DNA of 37,510 bases from Pontimonas sp. (lineage in GTDB: Bacteria > Actinomycetota > Actinomycetes > Actinomycetales > Microbacteriaceae), in assembly GCA_030728325.1 (NCBI GenBank), contig JANQZT010000010.1:9415-46924 (forward strand), given 5' to 3'. Positions 18,252 through 28,541 of this stretch are shown here, piece by piece. Each line of letters begins with the position of its first letter. Positions within the stretch are counted from its first letter, which is position 1. Position numbers and translations under genes: made by a program. The notes below the pieces were generated by a model that saw only the letters and a program-made list of their open reading frames with translations, was not told where the DNA came from and ran no database searches.

Positions 18252-18274
18252 CGCAGGGCTGACTAAGCCCTGCG
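18252..18274. terminator. Hairpin between the LysM gene and pknB
   Basis: CGCAGGGCT-GACTA-AGCCCTGCG, 9-bp perfect stem, no T-tract. Confidence 0.5.
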
Positions 18275-18287
18275 TACAATCCGAAGA

Positions 18288-20258
18288 ATGGATACTCCAC
18301 CTACTGATCCGCTCCTTGGCAGGCTGGTGGATAAGCGCTATCTCATTGAGAGCAAAGTAGCTCGCGGTGGCATGGCGACCGTCTATCAAGCGATGGATCA
18401 ACGGCTCGAGCGTCCTGTGGCCATCAAAATCATGCACCCTCACCTCGCCGAGGATGGCGACTTCACGAAACGTTTTATCCAGGAAGCTCGCCAGGCCGCG
18501 AGACTCGCCCATCCCAACATTGTCAACGTGTTTGACCAGGGGCAAGACGGTGCCATCACCTTCATCGTCATGGAGTACCTTCCCGGCATCACCCTCCGGG
18601 AACTGCTGCAGGACTTTGGAGCTCTCACCCCTGCACAAACCGTCGACATTGTTCGCGCAGTCCTGCAAGGCCTCGACGCGGCCCATTCTGGAGGTATCGT
18701 CCATCGAGACCTCAAACCAGAAAATGTCCTCCTCGCCGATGACGGTCGCATCAAAATCGCCGATTTTGGTCTCGCTCGTGCCTCAACCCACAACACCGCG
18801 ACCTCGCAGGCCCTCCTCGGAACCATCGCTTATCTCAGCCCTGAACTGATCAGTCGTGGTGAGGCTGACTTGCGCAGCGATATCTACGCACTGGGCATCA
18901 TGATGTTCGAGATGCTCACCGGTTCCCAGCCTTATCAAGGCGACCAAGCGGTCACCATCGCCTATCAACACCAGAACGACATTGTCCCCCCGCCCAGCTC
19001 AAAGAACCCGGCGATACCGGCGCAATTCGATGAGCTCGTCGATTGGTGCACAAGGCGCTCACCTGACGAGCGTCCCCCTCACGCCAGGGCTGTCTTGGAG
19101 CACCTGGTCGAGGTTGAGAAACTTTTGGGTGCCGCGTCACTGGCCACCGCGACGATGGATCTAAATCAGACAGTGGCCATGACGCAGAGACTGTCTCCTT
19201 TGGATGCCCAAGACACAGAAGTCTTGGATCCTAAATCTGCTGTCTTCGACGGCTTGGAGCCTGCGCCCACCCAGGCCATCGCCATAGACGAGCTTCCCGC
19301 GCAAGAGCCAGTGCGTGATCGGCGACCGCCTCGCGGGAGGCGCCTCGCACTCCTCGGAACGCTTGTCCTACTGCTGGTACTCGGTGGAGGCGGTGGGGCT
19401 GCCTGGTGGTGGTTCACAGGCCCCGGCGCGATGGTGAGCGTTCCCGACGTCTCCGGGACATCCGTTTTGGAGGCAACAGCGACTCTGGTGGAGGCGGAAC
19501 TCACAGTCTCCGAGGCAGTCTTGGAGGAATTTGACCTCGTGCTCCCGGAGGGGACAGTGAAAGGTACAACACCTGCTGCAGGCACTGAAATCGAGAAACA
19601 AAGTGAGATACGCCTCATCGTCTCGTTGGGTCCAAACCCCGTGGCTGTTCCCGCAATATCTGGACAAGCCCTGGACGAGGTACGCAGCGCTTTGGAGACC
19701 GTGAACCTGATTCTGGGAACAACAAGTCCCGAGTTCAACGACTTTGTCCAGCGAGGCTCAGTCCTGCGTCTCGTGGATGAGGCTGGCACCACTTTGGCAG
19801 CTGGATCGCAAGTGCTTGCCGGTTCCACGGTGAACGCAGTGGTCTCCGCAGGAGCGCTGCCCGATGTCACGGGGCTACCAGTCGATGAGGCCCGAGAGAT
19901 TCTCCAAGACGCTGGCGTTACCGGAGTCGTCGGAGGTGACGGTGCCTTCTCGGACACTGTCCCCGAAGGCTATGTCGTCGAAGTTTCTCTACCTGCGGGA
20001 GCAACACCGCGCCCCGGTGACACCCTCACTCTCATCGTCTCCCGAGGCCCAGAGCTCGTGATGGTTCCCGATCTGGTCGGCGAGACCATTGCGGACGCCA
20101 AAGACATTCTGGAGGGACTGGGCTTTGAGGTCGAAGTGCGCTCAGAATTTCCCGAATCCGATTGGGATCGCTCGTTTGCGCGCGTCACCAGCCTGAGCCC
20201 GAGCTCCGGTCAGGAGATCGCCAAGGGCGCCCTGGTGATCATCCGCAGCTTCGTTTAG
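18288..20258 (+). CDS. pknB: PknB/Stk-type Ser/Thr protein kinase with four PASTA repeats
   Basis: VAIKIMHPHL, VHRDLKPENVLL, DFGLA, GTIAYLSPEL, TM segment, four extracellular PASTA-like repeats. Confidence 0.94.
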   Translation: MDTPPTDPLLGRLVDKRYLIESKVARGGMATVYQAMDQRLERPVAIKIMHPHLAEDGDFTKRFIQEARQAARLAHPNIVNVFDQGQDGAITFIVMEYLPGITLRELLQDFGALTPAQTVDIVRAVLQGLDAAHSGGIVHRDLKPENVLLADDGRIKIADFGLARASTHNTATSQALLGTIAYLSPELISRGEADLRSDIYALGIMMFEMLTGSQPYQGDQAVTIAYQHQNDIVPPPSSKNPAIPAQFDELVDWCTRRSPDERPPHARAVLEHLVEVEKLLGAASLATATMDLNQTVAMTQRLSPLDAQDTEVLDPKSAVFDGLEPAPTQAIAIDELPAQEPVRDRRPPRGRRLALLGTLVLLLVLGGGGGAAWWWFTGPGAMVSVPDVSGTSVLEATATLVEAELTVSEAVLEEFDLVLPEGTVKGTTPAAGTEIEKQSEIRLIVSLGPNPVAVPAISGQALDEVRSALETVNLILGTTSPEFNDFVQRGSVLRLVDEAGTTLAAGSQVLAGSTVNAVVSAGALPDVTGLPVDEAREILQDAGVTGVVGGDGAFSDTVPEGYVVEVSLPAGATPRPGDTLTLIVSRGPELVMVPDLVGETIADAKDILEGLGFEVEVRSEFPESDWDRSFARVTSLSPSSGQEIAKGALVIIRSFV

Positions 20259-21631
20259 GAGTGGCTCAGTTCCTCCGCGACCAAGAACGCAAGCTCTAGG
20301 GACTGCTGGTGGTTGAGTCGCGGGTCGCACAAAGATTCGTATCGAGTTTCCAGACCCAACTCGTCGATGTTCTGGGAACCCCCCAAACACTCGGTCACGT
20401 CATCACCGGTCAGCTCAACATGGATTCCACCAGGGTGTGTGCCCACCTCGCGATGAGACTCGAAGAAGCCCTTGACCTCGTCGACAACATCATCAAAGCG
20501 GCGGGTCTTGTAACCGGTCTGAGTCGTGATGCCGTTGCCGTGCATCGGGTCGGTGACCCACAGCGGGGTGATGCCTAGCTCTTGCGAGGCTTTCAACAGC
20601 GGTGGCAGTTTCTCGCGAATTTCTCCCGCCCCCATTCTGGTGATGAATGTCAGGCGACCTGGTTCACGCTCGGGATCCAGAAGGTCGGAGAGTTTCTTCA
20701 AAGTGTCTGGGGTGCTGGAGGGACCGAGTTTTACCCCGATGGGGTTTCTCACACGAGAGAAGAAGTCAACATGAGCGCCGTCAAGATCTCTCGTCCGCTC
20801 CCCAATCCACAGGAAGTGACCAGAGGTCACGTAGGGCAGACCTGTCCGCGAGTCAATGCGCGTGAGGGCACGTTCGTATTCCATCAGCAAACCTTCATGG
20901 CTCGCATAAAACTCGACGCGCTTGAGTTCATCAAAATCAGCGCCCGCGGCTTCCATAAACTTCACCGCTCGGTCAATCTCGCGGGCCAAACCTTCATAGC
21001 GAGCATTGGCGGGGTTTTCTGCGAAACCCTTATTCCAGCTGTGCACCATCCTCAGGTCAGCAAAGCCACCTTGGGTGAACGCTCTGATCAGATTCAGCGT
21101 CGAAGCAGCAGTGTGGTAACCCTGGAGCATTCTGGAGGGGTCTGGGGTCCTAGACTCCTCCGTGAAGTCATACCCGTTGACAATGTCTCCGCGGTAGGCG
21201 GGCAATGTGACACCATCGCGCGTTTCGTCGTCGTTAGAGCGAGGCTTGGCAAACTGGCCTGCCATCCGACCCATCTTCACAATTGGAAGTGACGCGCCGT
21301 AGGTGAGCACCACCGCCATCTGAAGGATTGTTTTGACACGGTTTCGGATCTTGTCGGCGGTGGCGCCAGCAAACGTCTCAGCGCAGTCGCCGCCCTGGAG
21401 CAGGAATGATTCACCTCGAGCGACGCGAGCGAGCCGGTCACGCAACATGTCCACTTCACCGGCAAACACCAAAGGTGGCACGCTGGAAAGCTCAGCAACG
21501 ACAGCCGCTGCCGCGCTGGGGTCTGGCCACTGCGGTTGTTGCTTAATGGGCAGGGAATGCCAATGATCCAAACCCGCAACGACTTGGGGGTCTGGTGTCA
21601 CGACGTTCTCGCTGTAATCCACGGTGTCCAT
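20255..21631 (-). CDS. Class II 3-deoxy-7-phosphoheptulonate (DAHP) synthase
   Basis: LLQGGDCAETFA, GRMAGQFAKPRS, LPAYRGDIVNG, GHFLWIGERTRDLDGAHV, VTDPMHGN. Confidence 0.95.
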   Translation of the reverse strand: MDTVDYSENVVTPDPQVVAGLDHWHSLPIKQQPQWPDPSAAAAVVAELSSVPPLVFAGEVDMLRDRLARVARGESFLLQGGDCAETFAGATADKIRNRVKTILQMAVVLTYGASLPIVKMGRMAGQFAKPRSNDDETRDGVTLPAYRGDIVNGYDFTEESRTPDPSRMLQGYHTAASTLNLIRAFTQGGFADLRMVHSWNKGFAENPANARYEGLAREIDRAVKFMEAAGADFDELKRVEFYASHEGLLMEYERALTRIDSRTGLPYVTSGHFLWIGERTRDLDGAHVDFFSRVRNPIGVKLGPSSTPDTLKKLSDLLDPEREPGRLTFITRMGAGEIREKLPPLLKASQELGITPLWVTDPMHGNGITTQTGYKTRRFDDVVDEVKGFFESHREVGTHPGGIHVELTGDDVTECLGGSQNIDELGLETRYESLCDPRLNHQQSLELAFLVAEELSHS

Positions 21632-21690
21632 TTCTCTAGCGGCTCGCGGCCGAAGAACAGCCTACTGGAGGCTTCGTGCGCGCTTCTGTG

Positions 21691-22368
21691 TCAGGCCTGT
21701 TGGCTTCGGATGGTGGATGCATAAACATCCACATACTCCTGCTCGCTGAGCTTGTTCATCTCATAGATGATCTCGTCCGTTATCGAGCGCAGGACAAAAC
21801 GGTCGCTCTCCATCCCCTCAAAACGAGAGAAATCGAGTGGTTCGCCGATCACCACACCCACTCTGTGCACCTTCGGGATGTTGGATCCCAGAGGCATCAC
21901 TTTCTCGGTTCCGATCACTGCTGCAGGAATCACCGGCACGTGAGCCTCAAGAATCATGCGGGCCACCCCTGTTCGCCCTCGATACATCCGACCATCCGGG
22001 CTCCTGGTCCCCTCGGGGTAGATCGCCAATACTCCGCCATCAGCAAGAACTTGAAGGCCCGCGTTCAGTGATGCTTCTGACGCTTTCCCCCCAGAGCGAT
22101 CAATGGGGAGCTGTCCTGCGGAAGTCAAGAAGAAGCGAACAAACCATCCTTTGATGCCCTTCCCGGTGAAGTAATCACTCTTCGCCAAGAACGCCATCTG
22201 GCGGTCGATCATCAACGGCAGAAAAACTGAATCCACAAACGACAAATGGTTACAGACAACGATCAGTGGTCCCGTGCGAGGAACGTTCTCGAGCCCCTTC
22301 ACCCAGGGGCGGAACACCGTGGTCAGCAGGGGTCCAATGACCCAATGCTTCATCAACCAATAGAACAC
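21691..22368 (-). CDS. plsC: 1-acyl-sn-glycerol-3-phosphate acyltransferase (PlsC family)
   Basis: NHLSFVD (NHx4D), AIYPEGTRSPDG, VPVIPAAVIG. Confidence 0.93.
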   Translation of the reverse strand: MFYWLMKHWVIGPLLTTVFRPWVKGLENVPRTGPLIVVCNHLSFVDSVFLPLMIDRQMAFLAKSDYFTGKGIKGWFVRFFLTSAGQLPIDRSGGKASEASLNAGLQVLADGGVLAIYPEGTRSPDGRMYRGRTGVARMILEAHVPVIPAAVIGTEKVMPLGSNIPKVHRVGVVIGEPLDFSRFEGMESDRFVLRSITDEIIYEMNKLSEQEYVDVYASTIRSQQA

Positions 22369-22395
22369 ATGCGCCTCCGGAGTCGGACTTCCAGA

Positions 22396-23328
22396 CTAGG
22401 CCTCTGAAGCCACCCGCGCACGGGCAAGGTCTGCAGCCCCCACAACTCCGGCACTGTTCCCCATGGTGGCAACAGCAATATCCGCAATCGGTCTTTTGTT
22501 TCCGGCCCCGTAGGTCTCCCTAAAACTCTCTCGAATGGGAGCCAACAAGAGCTCACCTGCACTGGCAACGCCGCCACCGATGACGATGCGTTGCGGGTCT
22601 GTCACCGCCACCAAGGAGGTGATTCCTCGCCCAATCGCCCGCGCAACGCCTTCCAGAGCACCAAGAGCGTCGGGGTTCCTCTGAACGAGCAATTCCGTGA
22701 GAGCTGCCTGCGTCAGAGAATCATCACCCAGGCGCTCTTTCGCGTCGCGCATTAGGGCTGTTCCCGACGCGTACTGCTCAAGGCATCCGTAACTGCCGCA
22801 CCCACAAAGACGACCTCCCGGCTCAATGATGATGTGGCCAAGCTCTGCTGCCATCCCAAACCCGCCCACCAACAACCGCCTATCATCAACGAGGGCTCCT
22901 CCCACCCCGGTCCCAATGGTGAGCATCAGCATGGACGTTACATCGCGCGCAGCACCGAATCGAAACTCACCCCAACCCGCCGCATTCGCGTCGTTTTCAA
23001 GAACAACGGGAACACCAAGACGTTCAGTCACGGCCGCTTTCAGAGGGAAATTTTGCCAGGCGATGTTCGGAGAGAAGAAGATGCTGTCGCGCTCGGCGTT
23101 GAGAAAAGCCGCCACGGCAACACCGACGGCCGAAAGCGTCTCCTTGCCACCCAGCTCGTGAAAAATCTCAGCCAGGGCGTCCAGGATGCCCTCCGGGTTA
23201 TCGGGTGTGGTTGGGCGCGATGCCTGAGCGAGAACCTCGCCGTCTGGAGAGACTCGGGCTCCCGCAATTTTGGTTCCACCAATGTCTAACCCAAGCGCAT
23301 CCACAGCCGATAAGTCTAGGCGCTCCAC
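22396..23328 (-). CDS. ROK-family sugar kinase (glucokinase-like)
   Basis: GLDIGGTKIAGARV, ENDANAAGWGEFRFG, CGCGSYGCLEQYASG; start refined to GTG 23328 because the track extension overlaps def. Confidence 0.92.
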   Translation of the reverse strand: MERLDLSAVDALGLDIGGTKIAGARVSPDGEVLAQASRPTTPDNPEGILDALAEIFHELGGKETLSAVGVAVAAFLNAERDSIFFSPNIAWQNFPLKAAVTERLGVPVVLENDANAAGWGEFRFGAARDVTSMLMLTIGTGVGGALVDDRRLLVGGFGMAAELGHIIIEPGGRLCGCGSYGCLEQYASGTALMRDAKERLGDDSLTQAALTELLVQRNPDALGALEGVARAIGRGITSLVAVTDPQRIVIGGGVASAGELLLAPIRESFRETYGAGNKRPIADIAVATMGNSAGVVGAADLARARVASEA

Positions 23329-23350
23329 ACCGGCTGGTAACGCGCCAGAG

Positions 23351-23851
23351 CTATGCCCTTCCAAACCACTCAGAGTCACGAATGGCCTGTAACGCGTGTT
23401 TCTTATGCTCCGGCGCAAGCCCCTGGAAGTAGAGAACTCCTTCGAGGTGATCAAGCTCGTGCTGAAGAGCCTGAGCCATGAGACCCTCGCCTTCAACCTC
23501 GACACGGTCTCCCTCGAGGGTGAAACCTTCTGCCATCGCGTGCGGGTAGCGCTGGCGCGGGTAGGTCAAGCCGGGAACCGAAAGGCACCCTTCCGACATA
23601 TCCTCGGGCTCGCCCCACACTCTCACCAATCGAGGATTCAGGAGATAACCCACCGCCCCATCGATGTTGTAGCTAAAGGCCCGGAGACCCACACCAATCT
23701 GATTCGCAGCAACACCAGCCCTGCCCGGGATTTTGACGGTATCCAAAAGGTCAGTCACCAGTTCTCGACTGCGGGGAGACAAAATATCCACGGGGTCCGT
23801 GGGGCTCGTCAGAATGGGGTCCCCAAAGAGCCGAATGGGACGCTCGGCCAT
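23351..23851 (-). CDS. def: Peptide deformylase
   Basis: GRAGVAANQIGV, EGCLSVPG, QHELDHLEG. Confidence 0.96.
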   Translation of the reverse strand: MAERPIRLFGDPILTSPTDPVDILSPRSRELVTDLLDTVKIPGRAGVAANQIGVGLRAFSYNIDGAVGYLLNPRLVRVWGEPEDMSEGCLSVPGLTYPRQRYPHAMAEGFTLEGDRVEVEGEGLMAQALQHELDHLEGVLYFQGLAPEHKKHALQAIRDSEWFGRA

Positions 23852-24984
23852 TAGCGGACCGAAGAGTCCTCAGCCACTCCCTCGACAACGAGCGCCGCCA
23901 ACTCACGCGCGGCCTCTCGCGTGTAGGGGCTCAAGCGAGACCAGTCGACGATGGAACCGGCAGCCAGGTAGGGGTCGTAGGGAATACGGACAACATCCCT
24001 CACCCGAGACACAAAGTGCTGTTCAATTTCGTCGAGCTTCACGACGTTGGTGCCCTGCGTTGCCGTGTTCAAAGCCACGACAGCTCTGCGAACTAGCTCT
24101 CCGTAGCCGTTAGCTTCCAACCAGGTGAGGGTCTCCGAGGCGAGTCTCGCCTCATCCACACTTCCACCCGAGACAACGACGAGTCCATCGGCGCGCTCCA
24201 ACGTGGGTCGCATCACTGAGTGGACGACACCCGTTCCGCAGTCCGTCAGAACGATGGAATAGAACCGAGCGGCCTGGTCGGCAACAACGTTGTAATCGTC
24301 CTCATCGAAGGCTTCTGAGAGCAGCGGGTCGGTGTCAGAGGCCAACACATGGAAACGTGTCTTGTCTTTTGAGACGAGCTCTGCAAAATCGGTGAAGGAG
24401 GAAATACCTGAGGCAAGATTTACGACATCGCGCACTGTGGCGCCGGTGGACCTGGCGACACGTTCGGCAAGGGTTCCCCGGTCTGGGTTCGCATCAATGC
24501 CGAGAACGCGATCGTCTCGCACTTCGGCGAGAGCCATGCCCAAGAGCGTGGTGACGGTAGTTTTGCCGACTCCACCCTTCCGGGTGAGGACTGGAACAAA
24601 GCGAGTTCCCTGCTCAAAGGGGTGAGAAATTCGGCGATCCAACGCTTTTCGCTCACGGACCGCTCGGGAGTCCCCCACGTTGATGGAGTGGAAAGAGATT
24701 TCGTAGAGGAACCTTTGCCAGAACCCTTCGGGAACTTCGCGGTAGCGACCAGAGGAATCGATCAGGCGATCATCAGTCAGCATCGCGGCCGGCTCAGGAG
24801 CATCCCCGCGTGCCTCAGCGCGACGGTGATACAACTCGTCACCTCCGGGCTTGACCGCGAGGGTGATGCTCTCATCCCCCATTACCTCCGGAGCACCCGC
24901 ATCCACGGTCTCAGCATCCACTGAAACTTCCACCACCTCAGGCAGGTCCTCTGCTGAAGGAGTGGAGTCTGTTTTTTTGACCAT
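23851..24984 (-). CDS. MinD/ParA-like P-loop ATPase with long N-terminal extension
   Basis: VLTRKGGVGKTTVTTLLGMALAEVR deviant Walker A; VLGIDANPDRGTLAERV. Confidence 0.85.
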   Translation of the reverse strand: MVKKTDSTPSAEDLPEVVEVSVDAETVDAGAPEVMGDESITLAVKPGGDELYHRRAEARGDAPEPAAMLTDDRLIDSSGRYREVPEGFWQRFLYEISFHSINVGDSRAVRERKALDRRISHPFEQGTRFVPVLTRKGGVGKTTVTTLLGMALAEVRDDRVLGIDANPDRGTLAERVARSTGATVRDVVNLASGISSFTDFAELVSKDKTRFHVLASDTDPLLSEAFDEDDYNVVADQAARFYSIVLTDCGTGVVHSVMRPTLERADGLVVVSGGSVDEARLASETLTWLEANGYGELVRRAVVALNTATQGTNVVKLDEIEQHFVSRVRDVVRIPYDPYLAAGSIVDWSRLSPYTREAARELAALVVEGVAEDSSVR

Positions 24985-25056
24985 GGAGTGGATCCTTGTC
25001 TCACTTATGTGGGGGAAGACTGATTCTAACTGTTGGAGCAGATAACCAAATGTGTA

Positions 25057-28000
25057 TTAGTCAGCCGCGATCTCCAGAATGAGATCTCCCGCTTCCACTT
25101 GCTGAGTCTTGGGGATTGCCCAGCGGGCCACGACCCCTGAGACAGCTGCGCTGATTCCTGCTTCCATTTTCATCGCTTCAATCGTGGCCACCACGTCACC
25201 CTCAGCCACAGCGTCCCCCACGTCTGCAGACACCGTGACAACTCCCGAGAAGGGGGCAGCAACGTGACGGGGGTTCTGAGGATCAGCCTTTTCGGCGTGA
25301 GTCACCTCAACATCTATTGACGTGTCACGAATGCTGATCGGTCGCATCTGGCCATTCAGCGCAGCGACGACTGTCCGCATACCCCGGTCATCAGGCTCTG
25401 AGATTGATTCCAGGGACACATAGAGACTGACACCCGGCTCCACCTCCACGACCGATTCTTCACCGAGTGGGAGCCCATAGAGGTAGTCGCGGGTCTTGAT
25501 AACGGAGACGTCACCAAATGCTTCCTGAACTTCTCGATACTCCGTTGTAGGGCCCGGGAACAACAGGGTGTTGAGCATGTCTTGTCGATCTCTGCCGGGC
25601 ACAGCGAGTGCAGCTTCTTGCTCCTCCGTGAGATCGGTGAGAGTGGGCTTTCTGGTCTTTCCCTCGAGAATCTTGGAGCGGAAAGGCTCAGGCCATCCAC
25701 CTGGCAGGTCACCCAGCTCCCCCGCCATGAAGCCGACAACTGAGTCGGGTATGTCATAAGCGCCAGGGTTTGCTTCGAAATCTGCAGGGTCAACATCCAT
25801 GGCCACGAGGTGAAGTGCTAGGTCTCCAACCACTTTGCTCGAGGGTGTGACCTTGGTGGGGCGACCGAGCATTCGGTTTGCTTGGGCGTACCAGTCCTCG
25901 ATGTCTTCGAAACGATCCGCAAGACCCAAGGCAATCGCTTGCTGCCGGAGATTGGAGAGTTGCCCACCCGGAATCTCGTGGTGGTAAACGCGCCCTGTGG
26001 GCCCGGGAAGGCCCGACTCAAAGGGAAGATATGTCTTCCGTACTGCTTCCCAATAGGGCTCAAGGGCGGAGACTGCACTCAGGCTCAGGCCGGTGTCTCG
26101 CTCGGTGTTCTCGAGGGCAGCGACGAGAGAAGACAGAGACGGCTGGCTCGTAGTCCCCGCCATGGCCGCGTTCGCGGCGTCGACAGCGTCCACTCCGGCG
26201 GCACTCGCGGCCAAGAGTGTCGCAAGTTGCCCGCCTGCCGTGTCATGGGTGTGTAGGTGAACAGGAGTGTCGAATCTTTCCCTCAGGGCGGCCACCAGTC
26301 GGGAGGCAGCTTCTGCTCGCAACAAGCCGGCCATGTCCTTAATGGCCAGGATGTGGGCCCCTGCCTCCACCATCTCCTCGGCTAAACGTAGGTAATAGTC
26401 GAGGGTGTACAAATCTTCTGCCGGGTCGAGCAAGTTTCCGGAGTAGCACAACCCCACCTCCGCAACCGCGGTACCGGTCTCGAGCACAGCATCGATTGCG
26501 GGACGCATGTTGGTGACGTCATTGAGGGCATCAAAGATGCGGAAGATATCGACGCCGCCCGCTGTTGCCTCTTGAACAAAAGCGTCCGTTACTTGAGTGG
26601 GATACGGGGTATATCCCACGGTGTTTCGGCCACGCAACAACATTTGGATACACACATTGGGCAATCCTTCACGCAATGCGTGGAGGCGGTCCCAGGGGTC
26701 TTCCCCCAGGAAACGCAGGGCAACGTCATAAGTCGCCCCTCCCCACGCTTCGATCGAGAACAACTGCGGAGTTGTCGCGGCCACTGCAGGAAGGACCTCG
26801 ATGAGGTCTTTGGTCCGGACCCTGGTCGCAAGCAACGATTGGTGAGCATCACGGAACGTTGTCTCTGTGACTGCCAGCGCACGAGAAGCACGGAGATCTT
26901 TCGCAAAACCTTCCGGACCCAACTCCATCAGACGCTGTTTTGATCCAGCGGGGGGCGTGCTCGCGGCAACTTCTGGCAACTTGGTGATCGGATCCACGAC
27001 TGAGGGGGCATCTCCGTGAGGTTTGTTAACGCTCACGTCAGCAATCCAGGTCAGAAGCTTGGTGCCGCGGTCTTTACTCGAGCGCGATCGGACAAGATGG
27101 GGCCGCTCGTCGATGAACGAAGTGGAGAGATCGCCGGCGAGGAAGGCCTCATCATCGACCACTGCCTGGAGGAAAGGAATATTGGTGGAGACTCCTCGAA
27201 TCCGGAACTCTGCAAGACCTCTCCTGGCGCGAGAGACGGCTATGTCGAATGTTCTCCCTCGAGTGGTCATCTTGGCCAACATCGAATCGAAGTAGGGAGA
27301 GATTTGGGCTCCCTGATTGACCGTTCCGCCGTCCAGTCGAATTCCTGCCCCGCCAGGAGAACGATAGGTCGTTATTTTTCCGGTGTCGGGTCGGAAGTCT
27401 GCTCCCGGGTCTTCGGTCGTAATGCGACACTGCATGGCAAAACCGCGCAGCACAATGGACTCTTGTGAGAGCCCGATTGACTCCAGGGATTCACCGGAGG
27501 CAACCCGAATTTGGGTGTGGACGAGGTCCACATCCGTGACCTCTTCAGTGACGGTGTGTTCCACCTGAATCCGGGGGTTCATTTCAATGAAGACGTGTTG
27601 CCCGGCTCGTTCTCCTGCGGTGTCCACGAGGAACTCCACAGTGCCCGCATTCTCGTAACCAATCGACTGGGCGAAGGCGATCGCATCCCTCAGAATGGCC
27701 TGCCGAATGGAGTCATCAAGGTTCGGAGCCGGGGCGATCTCAATGACTTTTTGGTGGCGACGTTGGACCGAACAATCGCGCTCAAACAAGTGCAGCGTGG
27801 TCCCCTGCTTGTCCGCCATGATTTGGACCTCGATATGGCGTGGTCGAACCACAGCCTGTTCCACGAACATCCGGCCATCACCAAAGGCTGTCTCAGCCTC
27901 TCGCATGGCCGCTTCGAGAGCAGGCCTCAGGTCTTCTGGTGTGTCAACCCTGCGCATACCTCGGCCACCACCACCGGCGACAGCTTTCGCAAAAATCGGG

Positions 28001-28458
28001 AAGCCAATGTCCTTGGCCGCGGCGACAAGCACATCCAGGTCAGTTGTCGCTTCGCTGGAGGCCAAGACAGGAACGCCTGCTCTGATGGCATGCTCCTTGG
28101 CGGTGACCTTGTTCCCTGCCATCTCCAGGACCGAGGCAGGAGGGCCCACAAAAACTATCCCTGCCTCTTCACAGGCCCTGGCCAAATCAGGGTTCTCGCT
28201 CAAAAACCCGTATCCCGGGTAAATGGCATCGGCTCCAGAGAGCTTCGCAACCCGCATGATCTCGTCAATGGTGAGGTACGCGCGCAAGGGATGGCCAGGT
28301 TCGCCAATCTGATACGCCTCATCCGCTTTCATGCGATGAAGGGAAAAACGGTCCTCGAAGGGATACACCGCAACAGTTTTGAGACCCAGTTCGACGGCAG
28401 CCCTAAAAGCACGAATCGCGATTTCGCCGCGGTTCGCCACAAGAATTTTGCTGACCAT
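25057..28458 (-). CDS. pyc: Pyruvate carboxylase
   Basis: MVSKILVANRGEIAIRAFRA biotin carboxylase start, FAKAVAGGGGRGMRRV, carboxyltransferase domain (TFRDAHQSLLATRVR), C-terminal biotinyl EAMKMEAG. Confidence 0.97.
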   Translation of the reverse strand: MVSKILVANRGEIAIRAFRAAVELGLKTVAVYPFEDRFSLHRMKADEAYQIGEPGHPLRAYLTIDEIMRVAKLSGADAIYPGYGFLSENPDLARACEEAGIVFVGPPASVLEMAGNKVTAKEHAIRAGVPVLASSEATTDLDVLVAAAKDIGFPIFAKAVAGGGGRGMRRVDTPEDLRPALEAAMREAETAFGDGRMFVEQAVVRPRHIEVQIMADKQGTTLHLFERDCSVQRRHQKVIEIAPAPNLDDSIRQAILRDAIAFAQSIGYENAGTVEFLVDTAGERAGQHVFIEMNPRIQVEHTVTEEVTDVDLVHTQIRVASGESLESIGLSQESIVLRGFAMQCRITTEDPGADFRPDTGKITTYRSPGGAGIRLDGGTVNQGAQISPYFDSMLAKMTTRGRTFDIAVSRARRGLAEFRIRGVSTNIPFLQAVVDDEAFLAGDLSTSFIDERPHLVRSRSSKDRGTKLLTWIADVSVNKPHGDAPSVVDPITKLPEVAASTPPAGSKQRLMELGPEGFAKDLRASRALAVTETTFRDAHQSLLATRVRTKDLIEVLPAVAATTPQLFSIEAWGGATYDVALRFLGEDPWDRLHALREGLPNVCIQMLLRGRNTVGYTPYPTQVTDAFVQEATAGGVDIFRIFDALNDVTNMRPAIDAVLETGTAVAEVGLCYSGNLLDPAEDLYTLDYYLRLAEEMVEAGAHILAIKDMAGLLRAEAASRLVAALRERFDTPVHLHTHDTAGGQLATLLAASAAGVDAVDAANAAMAGTTSQPSLSSLVAALENTERDTGLSLSAVSALEPYWEAVRKTYLPFESGLPGPTGRVYHHEIPGGQLSNLRQQAIALGLADRFEDIEDWYAQANRMLGRPTKVTPSSKVVGDLALHLVAMDVDPADFEANPGAYDIPDSVVGFMAGELGDLPGGWPEPFRSKILEGKTRKPTLTDLTEEQEAALAVPGRDRQDMLNTLLFPGPTTEYREVQEAFGDVSVIKTRDYLYGLPLGEESVVEVEPGVSLYVSLESISEPDDRGMRTVVAALNGQMRPISIRDTSIDVEVTHAEKADPQNPRHVAAPFSGVVTVSADVGDAVAEGDVVATIEAMKMEAGISAAVSGVVARWAIPKTQQVEAGDLILEIAAD

Positions 28459-28515
28459 CGATCGTGCCTTTCTGGACAGCCTGCACACTCCCCCGCCTGG
28501 CGTCCTTAGCCCTAA

Positions 28516-28533
28516 GCCTAGCCAAGGCTAAGC
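28516..28533. promoter_or_regulatory. Near-perfect palindrome overlapping the parA-like -10 region
   Basis: GCCTAGCC-AA-GGCTAAGC (7/8 bp); adjacent CTTAG-CC-CTAAG at 28505-28516; TAAGCT -10-like hexamer at 28529-28534. Confidence 0.45.
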
Positions 28534-28541
28534 TAGCCACG

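Noticed and set aside
19166-19957. 263-aa minus-strand ORF opposite the pknB PASTA region
   Set aside because: Ser/Thr/Pro-rich low-complexity translation expected from the complementary strand of coding DNA; no start context or domain.
20582-21292. 236-aa plus-strand ORF opposite DAHP synthase
   Set aside because: Antisense shadow of a conserved enzyme, no domain-like features.
27511-28509. 332-aa plus-strand ORF antisense to pyc
   Set aside because: Shadow ORF of a strongly supported coding gene; no recognisable domain, His/Arg/Gly-rich composition typical of antisense frames.
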